Of a DNA stretch of 64,000 bases, positions 16,831 to 30,439 are shown piece after piece (position 1 is the first letter of the stretch; each line of letters starts with the position of its first letter). The notes below the pieces were generated by a model. The model was given only the letters and a program-made list of their open reading frames with translations, did no database searches and was not told the origin of the DNA. The DNA lies in contig CM034606.1 of NCBI GenBank assembly GCA_020091685.1, forward strand, positions 20,724,695 to 20,788,694. Direction: 5' to 3'. This stretch comes from Lutjanus erythropterus (lineage: Eukaryota; Chordata; Actinopteri; Lutjaniformes; Lutjanidae). Both the position numbers and the translations under genes were made by a program.

Positions 16831-17079
16831 AAGGAATAATTTGCAGCATTGTCTTTAAAAACAATGTACAGACTCAAATATAATCCATTTCAGTCATCAC
16901 TTATGACTCATTAGAAGTGTGTGGTGGTGGCTGTAGCTGTATCTGCCTGCATTTCATTATTTTTCTCATTATTTTGCTGTGTTCAGGACACTTTACCAGC
17001 CCAAAACATCAGTATTTGACATCCTGGTATTTTTCTGGTGAGACCAGCTCAGACAAATCCCACTGATTCTACCTTTAAT
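16831..17079 (+). mobile_element. TTAA-type MITE family 2, copy a
   Basis: About 250 bp, from 'aaggaataatttgcagcatt' to 'attctacctttaa'. It shares internal blocks 'ctcattattttgctgtg-tcagga', 'ctttaccag-cc' and 'cagtatttgacatc' with copies at 21713 and 59717, all in the same orientation. Confidence 0.75.
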
Positions 17080-19239
17080 TTATTAGTCAAGTGCGTTTGT
17101 TGGTGAAGGGACGAGACATTAACATATAACTTGAGACGTCTACTTTGCCTAATTTCCGCTGCTTTTATGTTTGCTTTGTGTCGCTTTTACTGCTTAGAGT
17201 TTCGTACACCATTGTTCTTCAATCTGCCGGACAAAACATGTAACATAAGTACAATAAGCAAAATGAATGCATGGAGAATTAAAGTCAAGAAAGAGGGGTG
17301 GGAAAAAAAAGAGCAGGGAGAAAAAAGAAGCGGATGGATATTGTAAGCTCAACTGGCTCAGGGAGGGCTCGGATTTTCATTGTGACGAGCCTGAATAGGA
17401 GTAGAGTATCCCTTTCCTTGCACAATGAGCGGCTCTGTTGAAACACAAAAGCATATGTTCCTCATTAGACCCTCCCATTGTCTCCATGTCGTAACTATGA
17501 GCCCGTCAGCTCACCCTAACAGACCCACACAGGTTCCCAGTGACTCGCAGAAAGAGGGGTGCTTGTGAAAGGTTGCAGGGTTTAGCAAGAGTTACGGACA
17601 TGAGCAGAGCACGCTAAGATTATTTACCGCAATTACTCGACCGTTCCCGTTGTGCATATGGGTGAGCTTTTAGTTAAAGCGTCCATGTTTTACAGCCTTT
17701 TCTGTTACATCTGTCATTTTCTCATGCACATCATTACAGGCACCTGTGCTGCGGTCGCTGCTGGCAGAGACTGATTATTTCCAATTGAGTAGAACATAGT
17801 TGAGTGACATAAACCTAGAGGAGAGGTTTGATTGTTGAATCAGGCATGTCTCATCTGTCTACAATTACAGTATGAAAACCAGCGAGCACTGCCACATTTC
17901 CTGGAGAAACAGTAGCATGGCCGAACCTTAAGAAACAGATTTGGAGTGAATCATTGATGGCGTTCACTCGCTGTAACATTTTCCCAGATGGTAAGAGGGG
18001 AAAGCGCACACAGCTAGCTGGCATCTAGCAAGACATTAACTGGCGTTCCCATGGATCTGGCATATCCAACGGAGTTTGGGAAACTTATCATTCCAAATGT
18101 GTCCTATTTTCCTGCGGTCAAGCCAGACATCTGTTTACCCTATTTTCTCTCAGAGTTTTGATACAGATTTTCACTCAGATTTTTGAAGAGGAAGGATTCT
18201 CTTTAAAAAAAAAAAAAAAGTTGGTTAGATATAGGCCCAACAGCTGTCACAAAGTTTCAGCACTGCTTGGTCTTTAAATATTTCAGCACTTACATTTGAT
18301 GCCCTTGCATTATTCATACTCCTTTTTGGATGAAGAAAGGCCCTATTTTAGCTCCATTTGGGTGGGTTTATATGTGTTGTGACTCAAATTTTGGTATCTT
18401 TTGGGGAAAGTCAGTACATATTTTGCTCTACAGGAAAAAAAAAAGTATTGTCTTTCAGTAGCATGAGTGAGGATACTTTTTTCTTTCTTCCAATGTGTGA
18501 TCAGAAAATAAAAAATTGAAAGTTAAAGCTGCCGCAAGAAACTTTCATGTTTTGTTGATTTTGGAGGTGCCTCTGGTCAAAAGCACACAAAATATAACGT
18601 CAAAAATAAAATTATCTAAATAAAAATGTCTGGCCAGTGTACTACTCACTGTAACTCTCCTGGTAAAAATGTGAACGCAGGCTTGTTTCATCTTATTTCA
18701 CAGATAATCCAATCTGGTGAAAGACATTAAGAGCAACTATACATAAATAGCCAGTCTTTTTGCTGATAGTCTTGTTTGATTATATTGGTCATATAGAGGC
18801 ATCAGTAATAAATTGAGACTGTTTCATAGCCAGGTAAAAACTCCTTGTAGTAGCTTTAAATAAAAGAAAACTAATTGCACTGTTGCTATGACCGTATCAC
18901 TTTGCTGTATAATCATCTCTCCCCTTTATAAATCCAGCAGTGCTACAGATGTCACATTCATAAGTTAATGGTGCCTTAAAGTAACCGGGGGTGTAGGTTG
19001 ATTCAGTCGGTAATTTGAGTCTTAAGAATTATAGTGATGAGGCACCCAATATCTGATTAGATGCTTTTCCCATTTACAGTGCATGTAGTGTATAGCCAAA
19101 CATAACTCAATTTGCGATGACTCTCCAGGTCTGGTATCTGTCTTCACTCTCTTGCATATTGACTTTGTCTTCTCTTGTGTGAAAGATTAGATACATTGTT
19201 CAGGCTTACACATGGATTTTGTAATAAGACAGCACATGT

Positions 19240-19600
19240 TGTTGAAAGAGGAGAGAAAATGACTCATTCTGCGTGTCGGGGGTTCAAAGGTCACGCTTTA
19301 CTCCGAGAGGCTGCAGCAATTTATGCAAGCAGGAATCGAGACAGACGGAGGGAGAATGTGATATCAGTGTGTGTTCTGCCCATATATGAATTTTGAATTT
19401 AATGTATGTTCATACAGTTTAACATCCTGTGTCAATTTACGCTGCCATTCACAAACGGACTTTGGAGCAGACCTAAACATGTCAGCTCCGTTTATTCCAG
19501 CGGCTACGGCGCTCCCTTTCACTTCCTGTCACAAAGGTCAAAGAGCGCTGACCTTTGGAGTGCAGCCCAGCCACTGAATAATTCATGACATTGACTTGTT
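19240..19600. promoter_or_regulatory. Candidate intronic enhancer with three CAAAGGTCA nuclear-receptor half-sites
   Basis: The 9-mer CAAAGGTCA occurs at 19285-19293 and 19532-19540, and inverted (TGACCTTTG) at 19549-19557. The last two form a perfect inverted repeat with an 8-bp spacer. AGGTCA is the classic nuclear-receptor half-site core, and the block is repeat-free. Function is inferred from motif density. Confidence 0.4.
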
Positions 19601-20400
19601 TTTTCCCTTATTTTTTCCCCCTTGTCTCTTTTTTTTTGGTCAGCAGCACACATGGTTGTGCTGTGGGAGGCTTTTATTCATTTAGCTCATTTATAAAGGC
19701 CTCACCGCACCTGTTCGTGTGTTAATGCAATTAAATTTTGGCCTAATGTAAATTTTGCTTAGCTTTCCGTTATGTCCCTCATTAGCGAGCCTGTATTTTC
19801 TAAATGACTTTGCGTTATCGTTCATTTGTGGAACACCTACGAGGTCATTTCCCAGAGTGCACTTGACTTGTTGTCAAGTTGTTTACCAGAAACAAAAGAC
19901 CGCAGTCTTAGAACGCCTCACATGTGGTTCCCCCGGCCTTCTAAGAAACAAATCGGAAAATTTGTGTGCTCCCATCTGGTTTTTGCAAAACCGTGATTAC
20001 CTCCAAAAGCTGAACAAATGCCAGTATTTATAAGGTCAGCCCTTTATGTGGAAATGTGATGTAAATGAGAATCAGCGAAAGGGGACATTAAACAAAATTA
20101 AATTCATTGTCTCCTTTAATGTCATTTACATTTTTGGCTAAGCCCTGGACTGTCAAAGAGGATTTCTAAAACCATTTTAATTGCACATCAGCATTGGAAA
20201 AGAGGGGAGCGTTTTCACCGAGCGGCTGTGTTGATAACCTGCGAAGAGAAGTCTGTTTATGAAGTACCTAAATGACATGTTTTCACTGCATCTGCGGAGG
20301 GGCAATTAAGATGGCACTCGGTAGGTAGTGTTAATCTAGCATTGTGCTCCCACCATCCATAATGAAAATGATGCAGCGGATGGGGTCACTGTTGTTGTGA
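19601..20400. promoter_or_regulatory. Candidate conserved non-coding block
   Basis: Complex AT/GC-balanced sequence without repeats, rich in homeodomain-like cores ('gcaattaaatttt', 'cattagcgag'). It contains a dyad ATGTAAATGA (20059-20068) / TCATTTACAT (20122-20131) with partly complementary inner arms. Regulatory role is inference. Confidence 0.3.
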
Positions 20401-21249
20401 TTGAGAGTTGATTGCTGCAGGTGTTCCTTCTGGATTTTTTACATTACACCACCGAGCCGTGGGACATGCACTGCCATGTTTTTAAGGCTTTACAGTGAGT
20501 CATTTAAAGCTGCTAACTTGTGTAGGAAATGCTCTCTTCTTCTATATTTACACACACGTGCAAACACCTGCGCACACCTTTTCATTTGCGGCTTAGCAAA
20601 ACATCCATCTCTGCGTTTTATTTATGGTGTAATTCATGTGACAGATGTGGGTTTTTGACGCCCATTGAGAAACGCGAGAATAAGCTGGCCACCCCTGCCT
20701 GAAGTCGACGTGATGTTTGAGTGAAGCCTGTCTCCTCCCGAGCCAGAGTAGGAAGAGCAGGAAGTGTTGAGAGTGAAAGCTGTACTTGGCAGCTCTCCTT
20801 TGGCTTGCACTTGCCGAAAAATGAAACCCAGACCCTCTCTGCAGCCCCAGAGCCAGAACCTCCTTCCCAGCGCTCCAACATCCAGGATTGGGTAATACTG
20901 TTCACTAAGCAAAACATTACCTCAAATTATTCTCGCCCTGTTTTCTATTCCCTCCTCCCTCATGTCGGTTTTATCGCAGTTTGTAAATGTCAAGACACGT
21001 ACAAAGACGCACAGTATAAATGATATTTTCCAAATTATGCTCACATGTTTGGGTTCACATGAGTGGCGGCTGAACGTAACGTGGTGCCTGACGCTCCCGA
21101 GGGAGACCCACCTCACTAGGGTAGGATTCCCCAGTGGCATCAGCTAATGGCAAGACTTGACAACAGCAGAGAAGCCGGGGGTGTTGTGTTTTACTAGCGC
21201 TGAGCAGGGGTGATGACTTTAACATGTGTGCAGAGAAAGACGGAGATGT

Positions 21250-21299
21250 TTGTGTGCTGTGTGTGTGTCTCTGTGTGTGCATGTGTGTGTGTGTGTGTG
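21250..21299. repeat. (TG)n microsatellite
   Basis: Interrupted TG run. A complementary CA run follows at about 21636-21661. Confidence 0.9.
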
Positions 21300-21429
21300 C
21301 TGTGCTAAAGAGAGAGGTGTGCAGTACGAAAGAGTGGCGCGGGCCAACAGAGCGACGGATTCGGCTCCAGCTTGACGGCAGTGAAAGACGAAACATGGTT
21401 CCACATGTGTTGAGAAAGAGCAGTCCATC

Positions 21430-21545
21430 TGTCCATGGAGACAACCCCTCCCCCCATTCGCCACCCCCCCACTTCTCTTTCCCTCTTTCCTTCTCTTCCT
21501 CCTCTCCTTCTCCTTCTCCTCCTCCTCCTCCCCTCCACCACTCTT
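21430..21545. repeat. Pyrimidine-rich tract (C/T, including CTC repeats)
   Basis: Nearly pure C/T over about 100 bp, creating artefactual Arg/Glu/Gly-rich frames on the other strand. Confidence 0.85.
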
Positions 21546-21712
21546 TACTCCCCTGGTTCACTGCTGACAGAAACAAGGCCAGAGCTGGGGTGATGGGATG
21601 AATGCTGGGCCAAGAGCAACACTGGACCTTGTATACACACACAGTTACACACACACACACACGCAGAAATAAGAAAAGGTTATCAAAGATTTTATTTGGT
21701 GTGTATATGTTG

Positions 21713-21931
21713 TTAAAGGCATAATATGCAACATTTTATTAAAATAAATAATGTAGGACTAGAACACCCTGCCTTCTTCCTGTATTTCCTTATTTCCTCA
21801 TTATTTTGTTGTGCTCAGGATGCTTTACCAACTCAAAAAGTCATATTTGACGTGAGACTCAAAAATCAACTCTCTTTCTGGTGCGTTTACGAACAAATCA
21901 GACAAATCCTGCTAATTCTATCTTTAGTTTA
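21713..21931 (+). mobile_element. TTAA-type MITE family 2, copy b
   Basis: Begins TTAAAGGCATAATATGCAAC and ends near 'ttctatctttagttta'. The 3' end is a weak inverse of the 5' TTAAAGG terminus. It aligns with copies a and c. Confidence 0.75.
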
Positions 21932-24900
21932 CTATCTTCTGTTGCATTCGCTGACTTGCGCTCCATTTATGTGATTTAAATCCAGGCTGTGTGGCAATGT
22001 AAGTGATTTATTCTGATATTATGAAAGAAAACAATCTCTTAAGATTTATTCACTTTTCCCTGACACTCTGCTGCAATAAGCCACCGTGGTGAATATCTTA
22101 CATTATTGAAATTAAATCTGAAGTGAATAAAACATGCCACTCTTTCTCAAATATTTAGCAGCTCTCCTTTATAATTAAACTTTGTAGCTGTTTTGAAGAT
22201 GTTGTTTGATTTCTTAAAGCATTAATGACGCAAGAGCTTTGTCAAACAGCTCCCGATTCTGTGAATCACATTTAGGTCACTCAGACCAGTGTTTTTTTTA
22301 GCCATTTTGAAAAAGGGTCTCCTTTCTTTCTCTTGGCATGTTCTCACTCCCATTCAATCCTTATTAGGTTTCCCCTAATTGTCAAACAAACTGTTGGGTC
22401 AACCTCAGTCGTATCTGGCCGTAAAACAGCACATTAGGCCCTGGTGAGGGATATATGTGGTATTTCATCGGAGACGGAGTAATGCTGGGGTTTTATGGTT
22501 AAGTACCAGTTCACGCCCACGCCATTTGTTTCGCATTAGAGTGGAGGTTTTGTAAATCAGATCAATATGTTCGCTGAGATGTGATTCCTTGTCGGGATCT
22601 CCCGAGTCGTTCTTTCCTCAAGTATTTTTCTTAGGGGACTGGTTGTCGATGCACACTCCTCCGCTCCCCTCCCTCCCCTCTCCTCCCATCCTTCCCCTTT
22701 TCTCCCTTTACCTCTGTCAGTCCCTCCCTCCATCTCCACCTCAATCTATTTCCATTTTCTGAATGTAGCAATTTGTAGTGTGACACGGGCAAGATTAGGA
22801 TGGGAAGCAGTCTGAAGATTTCATCGGACATGGTCCTGCTCCCGCTGGTGTGAGGTCACAGGACAAAGCTGGGGAGGGGGGTTCGGGGAGAGGGTCATCA
22901 GTTACCTCGGGGAAACGAGCTGGTCCGCTGGCTGCTCCGTTGGCCCCAGGGGTGCCTGGGATGTATCGGAGGAGAAGCCCCTGAGAAAGAGCCCTGAACC
23001 AGTGTCATTTATTAAAAGTGACAAGTTATTTCTAACTATAGCTCTGTTTTTATTGTTTTACAATGCTGTCATTTGGAACAGTGCCCCTCTCTTCAGGAAT
23101 CACAAACAAGTGATGAATGAACGAGGTGACCTGCTTTTTTGACATGCTCCATGCACTTTGGCGACACATGTGCGCCTGTTAAATTCTATTATGTATTTTC
23201 TCGCAGTGTTTAAATTAAACAAATGTGCAGGTTTAATAAAGATCGACCGGATGATAAGTGTAATGAAAATATTTCACCATTCACCACTTTTTCTCCAGGA
23301 CATTTGTTCAGTAAATTAATAACAGCTTACAGTATGAATCTCGAGCTGACCTCGGCATAATCAGAACCAGAAGTTCCACACAACATAACCACGCTGCTCC
23401 GGTGTCTATTTTAGTGTTTGACTTTTTTATTCTAGAGTTTCTTTATTAAAAAAAAACACAACGTTCATGCTAATAATGGACTATTTATTCAATGTTTGAC
23501 CAGTGCTCTTCATTGAGGGTCACTGAGGTACTCTGCTCCCCCTGTTTTTTTTTACTGCCTGCCCCAACTGCGTTAATGATATATGACAGAAATTTCCTTG
23601 AGCTGGTTCAGTGGCAAGAAAGGTCCTGGCTAGTCTATATCAATCCATCTGACTTATGTTCCCATGTCTTGAATTACCGCTTGATGGAAACCTGCTGTGG
23701 GCTTCTCTTGCCAATTGAAATCAGATCTCCTCCACAGCCTGGTGTGATATTGATCCATATTCAACACCCAGGCAGCCGATCGATCAGTATTGATTTACAA
23801 TAAAAAACACTCCTCTGCTTGTTCAGCATTGCGATCGATACTTTAAAGCAAAAGGGGGGAGAAAAATATTTAAAAAGAAGAAAAACGGGATTGTGCTTTT
23901 TTACCAATGCAGTGACCAGCTGGAATATATATAAGGATGTGAGTGAGGAGATGTTTCATGAGCTTAAGTGACCAAACCTTGACCACAGCGGCGAGCAGCG
24001 ACCACGTCGGCAGTGAACAATGATCCTCCACCGCCATGTGAGACAAACCAATAAAAATGGTTTAACGGGATGACACTTCTATAAGGACTCATTTATTGAA
24101 GGAGGTGTGTCTGTTTCTGAATTAGTGGCACATCTGCACTGCAATGGGGAGTGCTAAAACTGTCATATCAAATGTGTCTGAAAATTGAAATGGGATGCTA
24201 AAAGTGGCGGATCAAGCCCGAGCACTTTAGCTTGATTTCGGCGTGTTAACAGGATGACATGATTTCCTCTGGTTTTGATATTAATTTGTGTCTCGCCCTC
24301 CATCCTCTGCCTTCCACACGGTCATCATTAAGGGCCGAACGGTACAATGTCGAACAGACCAAGGCGACCCACTCAGCTCCGGTCCAGATCCACTTTTCTC
24401 CCTGTCACATCTTAGTCCTAATCTCTCGGACTTCCTCCCCTCTGCCAAATAACCGTTCCCATCCAGCAGGTCCCAGCATCGGGCTGGGCTGCCAACATCT
24501 GAAAGTTATTATCCCCAATCTCTGACATCCAGGAGTTTACAGTTATATAATGATGGGGAAAACCACATGTCCCCAGAGGCAGAGAACATTTTTGAGATGC
24601 CTCCCCATCTGTTTTGGGGGAGCTGCCCATTTTGGGCCAAACTCAGAATGGCAGGCAGGCAGATTTTTTTTGTAATTTTTATTTTCTACCACTGGAACAG
24701 GCCAGTCTGGGAGTCATTATATGGGGTGATAAAGCAAATCCAATTGGGTCAGGTTCCCCCTCCGCTCAGTGCTGGTGGCACCGGCTCTCCCTGCCTCACT
24801 GCTCGTCCCTGACTGTGTAAGTGCTGGTTGTTTGTTTGTCCTAGAGAGGCTGGGCTGGGGGGACTAATGCAAGCCCGGGGGCCAGCCAGGTCGGAGGCGA

Positions 24901-25440
24901 CGGTAAACCCGAGCTGCCTGGCGTAGCAGCGCTCCCTCGCTGCTGGCTCGGCCTTGTTTGGACTGCAGCTCCAGTTTGCTTTCTTAGAGGGAAGCTGAGC
25001 CTCCGTAATCATTGAGCCTTTCGCTCGGATGGGGAGCGCAGCCGAGACCAGAGGGAGTGATGACATAGGTCCGCAGAGGCCTGGCCCGGTCCACCCCTGC
25101 TGCTCTTAGCATATTTATTTTCTCTTCTCATTGTATGGTTTAAGTCACACCGTATTATGTTCGGACCTCATGCACGTGCATAGGCACTCAGATGTGAGGA
25201 GGTGCATGGCGTAAAGCTGTAGGCTTTGTTTTTACTAATAACGCCGGGGATTAGTGACTTGCTGACCTCAGTGTAATCTTTATTAGTCTGTTAACCATAT
25301 ACTCCAGTTATGAAGCAGCCCAAACTGATGTGATGCAGTGACACAGATGTGTAGTTCAGGACAACACAAATGGGAAATAACTAACTAAATTACATGCTAT
25401 TATTAAATCAATATGTAACAGATTATGGTATGCTATGTGT

Positions 25441-26425
25441 AGATGATAGGGGTGTAACAATTTCAATATTAAATCGAAAATCTATCTAAATGAGCTTTCA
25501 ATTTCAGTAATCAAAATTAAAGGCAGGATCGACGATTCTCCCAGGCTTTTTTTCTCTCCACCTCTGCCTACTTGCTGCATCTGGCACACTTTAAAGATGA
25601 TACAGTATAGCTTACCAGCTCTTATATCACACTTGGTAACATATACACCATCTTTTTAAAGTCTGTGTGAAGGAAATTCAGAGTTCCTCTTTTAAACACA
25701 TTATACTTTACTAGTTGCTGGAAACGTAAAAGACTGAGAACTATGTAGTACTGAATTGTGGAGTTAGACAGTTAAAGTGTTGTTCATGATATCTGTCTTT
25801 AGGATTTTTTGGGCAACCTGAAATATGAGTCGAGTCGATGTCCCTGAACACTTTATAAACCCGGACTCACAAATGACACCTCCTGCCCGCGTACGAATGT
25901 ACCTTTAGCATCCCTTTCAGTCCAATTCAGCCCAGCAGTTGCTCACTTCAGTTCCGACACCTTGACACTGAAGAAAAACATACTATCCTGTTGCAGCTTG
26001 TGTTTTTGTGGTTCTGGTTGCTCAAAAAGTGTGTACAAGTCCAATAAAGCTGCGACATGGAGCATCCACCTGAGTGTCCACTTTTATCATGAGTTAATTT
26101 TACATACTTATTGATTTTTTCATCATCATCATCATTCAAATTTGGCTGCGTGGTTCATAAGAAGACACGTTTCTGTAGTGTGACAACTCACAAACACATA
26201 TATGTTATTGCCTTACACAGACTTTGATGAAGAATTTGACAATGTAAATGAAAGATGTCAGAGCATAAAACCAATGATCTGTTTATTTTTACAAATCAAA
26301 CATGATAGTCTAACAATGGCATAACGGTCAGTGCAAAAAAAAAAAAGTTTAAATCGTAAAATTGATTCTGATCCTCTCCTTAAAATTGAAAGTCATATCG
26401 AAGTGTGGACTTGGAGAATCACCCA
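25441..26425. other. Possible old transposon region
   Basis: Starts with 'taggggtgtaacaatttcaat' and ends with 'aaatcgtaaaattgattctgatcc'. These resemble ends of fish hAT-type repeats I recall with 'aggggtgtaacgat' termini. No clean inverted repeat was verified, so this is tentative. Confidence 0.25.
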
Positions 26426-27958
26426 CAGTAGATGAATGTGTGTTTCTGCTAAAGCGTTCGAAAATCTTACAGATTTAGATAATTTAAGACCTCCATCTTG
26501 CCCCCTGGGCACTCCTCAAAAATGTTTTATTCAACATTGCCACTCTGTTCTGTTTTGTTACGTTATTGAAATGGGTTGTCGATTCGAATAGAGTCAACCT
26601 GGTGGGCCAATCTCATTGTAGCCAGTGGAGAGTGAAAGCCATCTCTGCGGCGTAGGCTCACCAGAACACACACAGAGATTGGACGAGGGGGGCAGTGAGA
26701 GCGCGAGTGCCTTCTCCAGATGGAGATCCCAGATATGGGGGAAAATGTCCGGGCCATTTTCCAGGGTTTCCATAATGGGAATCTACCCCTTGCTTGCTTA
26801 TTAAGTTGTGCACACAAGGAGGAGTGAGGACAGAGATGGAGAGGAGAGGAGATAAGGGCAGGCGAGGCGAGAGATGGACAACCTGCGCGCCGTCACCTCT
26901 CTGTTGTAAGTGTCAAGCAGACCCTGTTGGAGAAATCACAGGTCATGTGGATAGATGATTGTCAAAGCACCACATTGATATAAGGGCCGTCTTTTTTCTC
27001 GTTTGAGCCGCAGAGGCGCATGATAAGATTTGTTTTTGTTTTCTGTTGGAGAGGGAGAAAGTATGACGCTCGGGTCAGGGAGGTCGGCTCGGGGGGTCAC
27101 AGGGTCACAGCCTTTTTTGGTACCTGAGTAACCTCACATGGCTAAGCCATTTCTCAGGCTCCCTGAAATGATGGCGGGGTGCGGAGGGGAGGGGGTCGGT
27201 TGAAGGGGGTGGGCAGGAGAGTGATCTATCAGCGGCAGCAGCAGACATGCAGACAGAATGGCAGCTACTGCAGCTAAACAGAGTGAGACAGATAGGCAGA
27301 AGTCTCTCATACGTAACACCAGGAGCTTTAAGAAGACAGCGCTGAGTGTTATGGATGCTTGACATTGACCTCTTACGGGGAGACGGTGTATTTATCAAGG
27401 TTGTAGGACAATGGTGTATTTGTTTGTAAATTATTTAGTTCACTGGGTGAGATGCTACTTTTCTCACATAACACTTGCCACTTTTGTAAGATAACAACAA
27501 ACCGTGTCTATTCTCCCTTTTGTGCGTCTTGTTAGATGTTTGCTACAAGGCTTCGAATTTAGGTGATCATATTTTGAACACTGTCAGTTCTATCAAGTCA
27601 AATCCACTTTAAAAAGAGACGAGGAAAAAAAAAAGCTCTGAAGCTTACATATTTCTCGAAGAGGAATATTTGTGTACAGATAGGCCTGTCATTCTGTGAA
27701 ACAACATTCATGATTCTTTTATTGGTGCTCAGCCATCACCCCCCTTCTCTTCCTCTGTGGAAAAAAGGGCTAGTCTACAAAGTGGCTTTTTGCCGTTTGA
27801 GAGAAGTAAACTTCATCAGGTCGACGGCGAGGTGTGCTTCACATGTCACTCAGTCGAGCTCCCTCCTAATGAAATGCTGCATACAGATTTCTGCCTGCGG
27901 GCTCAGGGGGATAAGACCGTGGTAACAGAATGAAACAAACCCCTTCCCATTCCCTTCA

Positions 27959-27961
27959 CTC

Positions 27962-27993
<32 letters not shown>

Positions 27994-28058
27994 GCACATG
28001 CAAAAACATACACAGACAAACACACATTCATCCGAACACACACACACACACACACACT
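27959..28058. repeat. (CA)n microsatellite, interrupted
   Basis: Two CA runs separated by 'aaaacatacacagacaaa' and 'ttcatccgaa'. Confidence 0.95.
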
Positions 28059-28358
28059 CTTGCTGGAGAGCATCCATGTGAGGAGATCCAAATCTGCAAT
28101 TTATTCAAATATTGATATTTCTACTTGTCAGGAGAAAGGTGCCTTGAAATTTCCTCTGAGTACTCCTGTCAAAAAAATAGCAGGAAATATGTCAGATAAT
28201 TCATAAATGGAGTTCAGCGCTGCAAAGTCAGTTGGGAACAGCAAAAAATATATATGCTTGTCAATGAAGAATAGGAGCAATATTACAGAGCCTGCTGCTC
28301 ATTCTTCCATCATGTCAAGCAAACAGCTTTTGCAGGCCCATAAGTGTACATTTCAGCC

Positions 28359-28457
28359 TGTGTGTGTATTTGTGTATATGCTTGTATATTTGTATATGTC
28401 GCTGTGTATGTACATGTGTATGTATATTTATGCATGTGAATGTGTGTGTGTGTGTGC
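28359..28457. repeat. TG/TA-rich microsatellite
   Basis: Alternating purine-pyrimidine TGTATG and (TG)n run, complementary in part to the CA tract 300 bp upstream. Confidence 0.9.
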
Positions 28458-29348
28458 TTTGGCTATGTTGTGACTCCTACTTAGATGTGTTTGTTATCTT
28501 TTTCCATCAAGACACCCCATTTCCCATCCTGGAGCAGCCAATGGGAATGTGTCCTTTTTTTTTGCAGAGGTCCGTAACCGGACGCTGGCCTCCATGTGGT
28601 TTGAATTAGGGCCCCCGAAACTGTGAAGGACGCCTCGAATGACGTGAGGCACTTGCAGACCAAATTCCATTCTGCTGAACGGTGGAGAAAAGAGCTCTCC
28701 GGAATCCTCCGAGATTTTTTGGCTCTGGCCCGCCAGCGATTAAAACAGGGCGGAAACCAATAACTCAATGAATCATGGGGCAACGTCCCATGAAATCTCT
28801 CGCTGCTCTGTCACACCCTCATGCAAACCCAAATCAACTCGAACTCTGCTGATTAGTCTTTTTTCCAAAGTGAAAAAAAAAAGAAATCGGACAAAAGTCT
28901 TGTTCTTTTCTCCCGTGTATTGAACAGAACTTTCAACACTCTTTCCCCTGCTGCCTCTCTCTGTTACTTACCTCCATTTTTGACAAAGTGTGGGCTTCCT
29001 CATGATGCATCGCTTGACCATGTTGTGCCAAGGCGAGACAGAATAGGACTCCACATATCTCCTGCGGTCATGTGATGCCATAGTTCATAGCAGTTGATGA
29101 GATGCAGTTTGGCACAGCTTGGGACCCATCTGGGAGATGCAGATACGCAGACAGGAGAAGTATTTTACAGCAATGCATCTGCGCGCTTGAAGAGCTATTT
29201 AGCATATGCTGCTATACGAGAGAATTTGCCTTGCTGTTGCCAGCTGCAGATTAGTCTTCATTTCTCAAAAATCCGACAGAACAGCTGATCCAGTCGTAGA
29301 CGTCTAGCACTGAATAAAATAATATTTTATGTTAATGCAGCATGTTAT

Positions 29349-30439
29349 TTAAAGGAGAAATATGTAACATCCTTGTGTTCAAAATAAGTACTGCAGCCCA
29401 TTTAGCAAATTGGAGTGATAGACCGCATATTAAATATGTTAAATCCCCTTATTCGATTGAATTCCTTTATTTATTCTACAATCTATGGTTGAAGCAAGTT
29501 GTTTACCCCCAACCCTTCCTCCTCAGACTCGAAGCTCAGGCAGGGACACTGAACAGCAGCACAAGACGAGTGCAATATTATATTTTGACAATGACAAGTG
29601 ATGGCGAGTCCTTCACTGTAAGTTGATCAGCTGTTTGTAACTGTCAATTGTCTGTCAATACAAAGCTAAGCCCGTTATCCTGATAATAACAGCTCACTTC
29701 CCACTGCCTTACTGCTTGCCAGACTCCATTAACATGTTGTTCAATTTAATCATTAGAAACATCTACTCCTTCTAAAATATTATTAATGATTTCCTATAAC
29801 TCATAAACAGACACTAACTCATTCGGCAAACATTCTGCATTAATTTTAACTCTAATAAACATGGAATGGGAAAACTAAAACAGATGTTCTGGCCTGGAAT
29901 ATTTCAGTTTTTAAAAACAGTCATTAGATGGTAGCTGAGCTCCATATGCCAAATTTTACTGATTTTTTTGGTTTGTTTTGCTCTTTTTCTGTAGTCATCA
30001 CGATGTACCAGTGGAGTAAGTTGATCAGCTGTTTATAAATGTCGGTTGTCGATGTCCTGAAAACAAAAGCCCAGTGCTCTGAAAATACACACTCTGGAGT
30101 TTGAGTTCGGTCTGTCTTACGTCTTGCCAGACTCTTAATTTAACTGTTATAAACATCTACTCCGTCTAAAAAGATTATTAAGGACTTCTTACAATTCATA
30201 AACAGACACTTACACATTTGATAAACATTCAGCATTAATTTGAACTCTAATAAACCTGAAACGGGCAAACAAAAAACGCTGTTCTGGCCCAGAATGGGAA
30301 ATTAAAAGGAGAACATGCTGTCTGCAGCCTTGTTGTTAGAGAAGCCAATATTTCAACTTAGCTTATTGTTATCTCTGATGACATATCATGGTTATTTTGT
30401 GATTCACTACAGTAAATATATGACATATTTCTCCTTTAA
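29349..30439 (+). mobile_element. TTAA-type MITE family 1, copy A (internally duplicated)
   Basis: Perfect 17-bp inverted ends TTAAAGGAGAAATATGT (29349-29365) and its complement (30423-30439). TTAA at both outer edges suggests a piggyBac- or Kolobok-like target preference. No transposase. The internal unit at about 29618-29897 is repeated at about 30016-30300 ('ttgatcagctgttt', 'cagactc', 'aaacatctactcc-tctaaaa', 'cataaacagacact'). Between the two units lie 120 bp (29898-30017) that match 31766-31886 outside the element. A homologous element lies at 53160-54155. Confidence 0.85.

Noticed and set aside
21055..21660. 201-codon minus-strand frame
   Set aside because: Low-complexity Gly/Glu/Arg and Thr-His runs arise from the C/T tract and CA/TG repeats; no domain or splice context.
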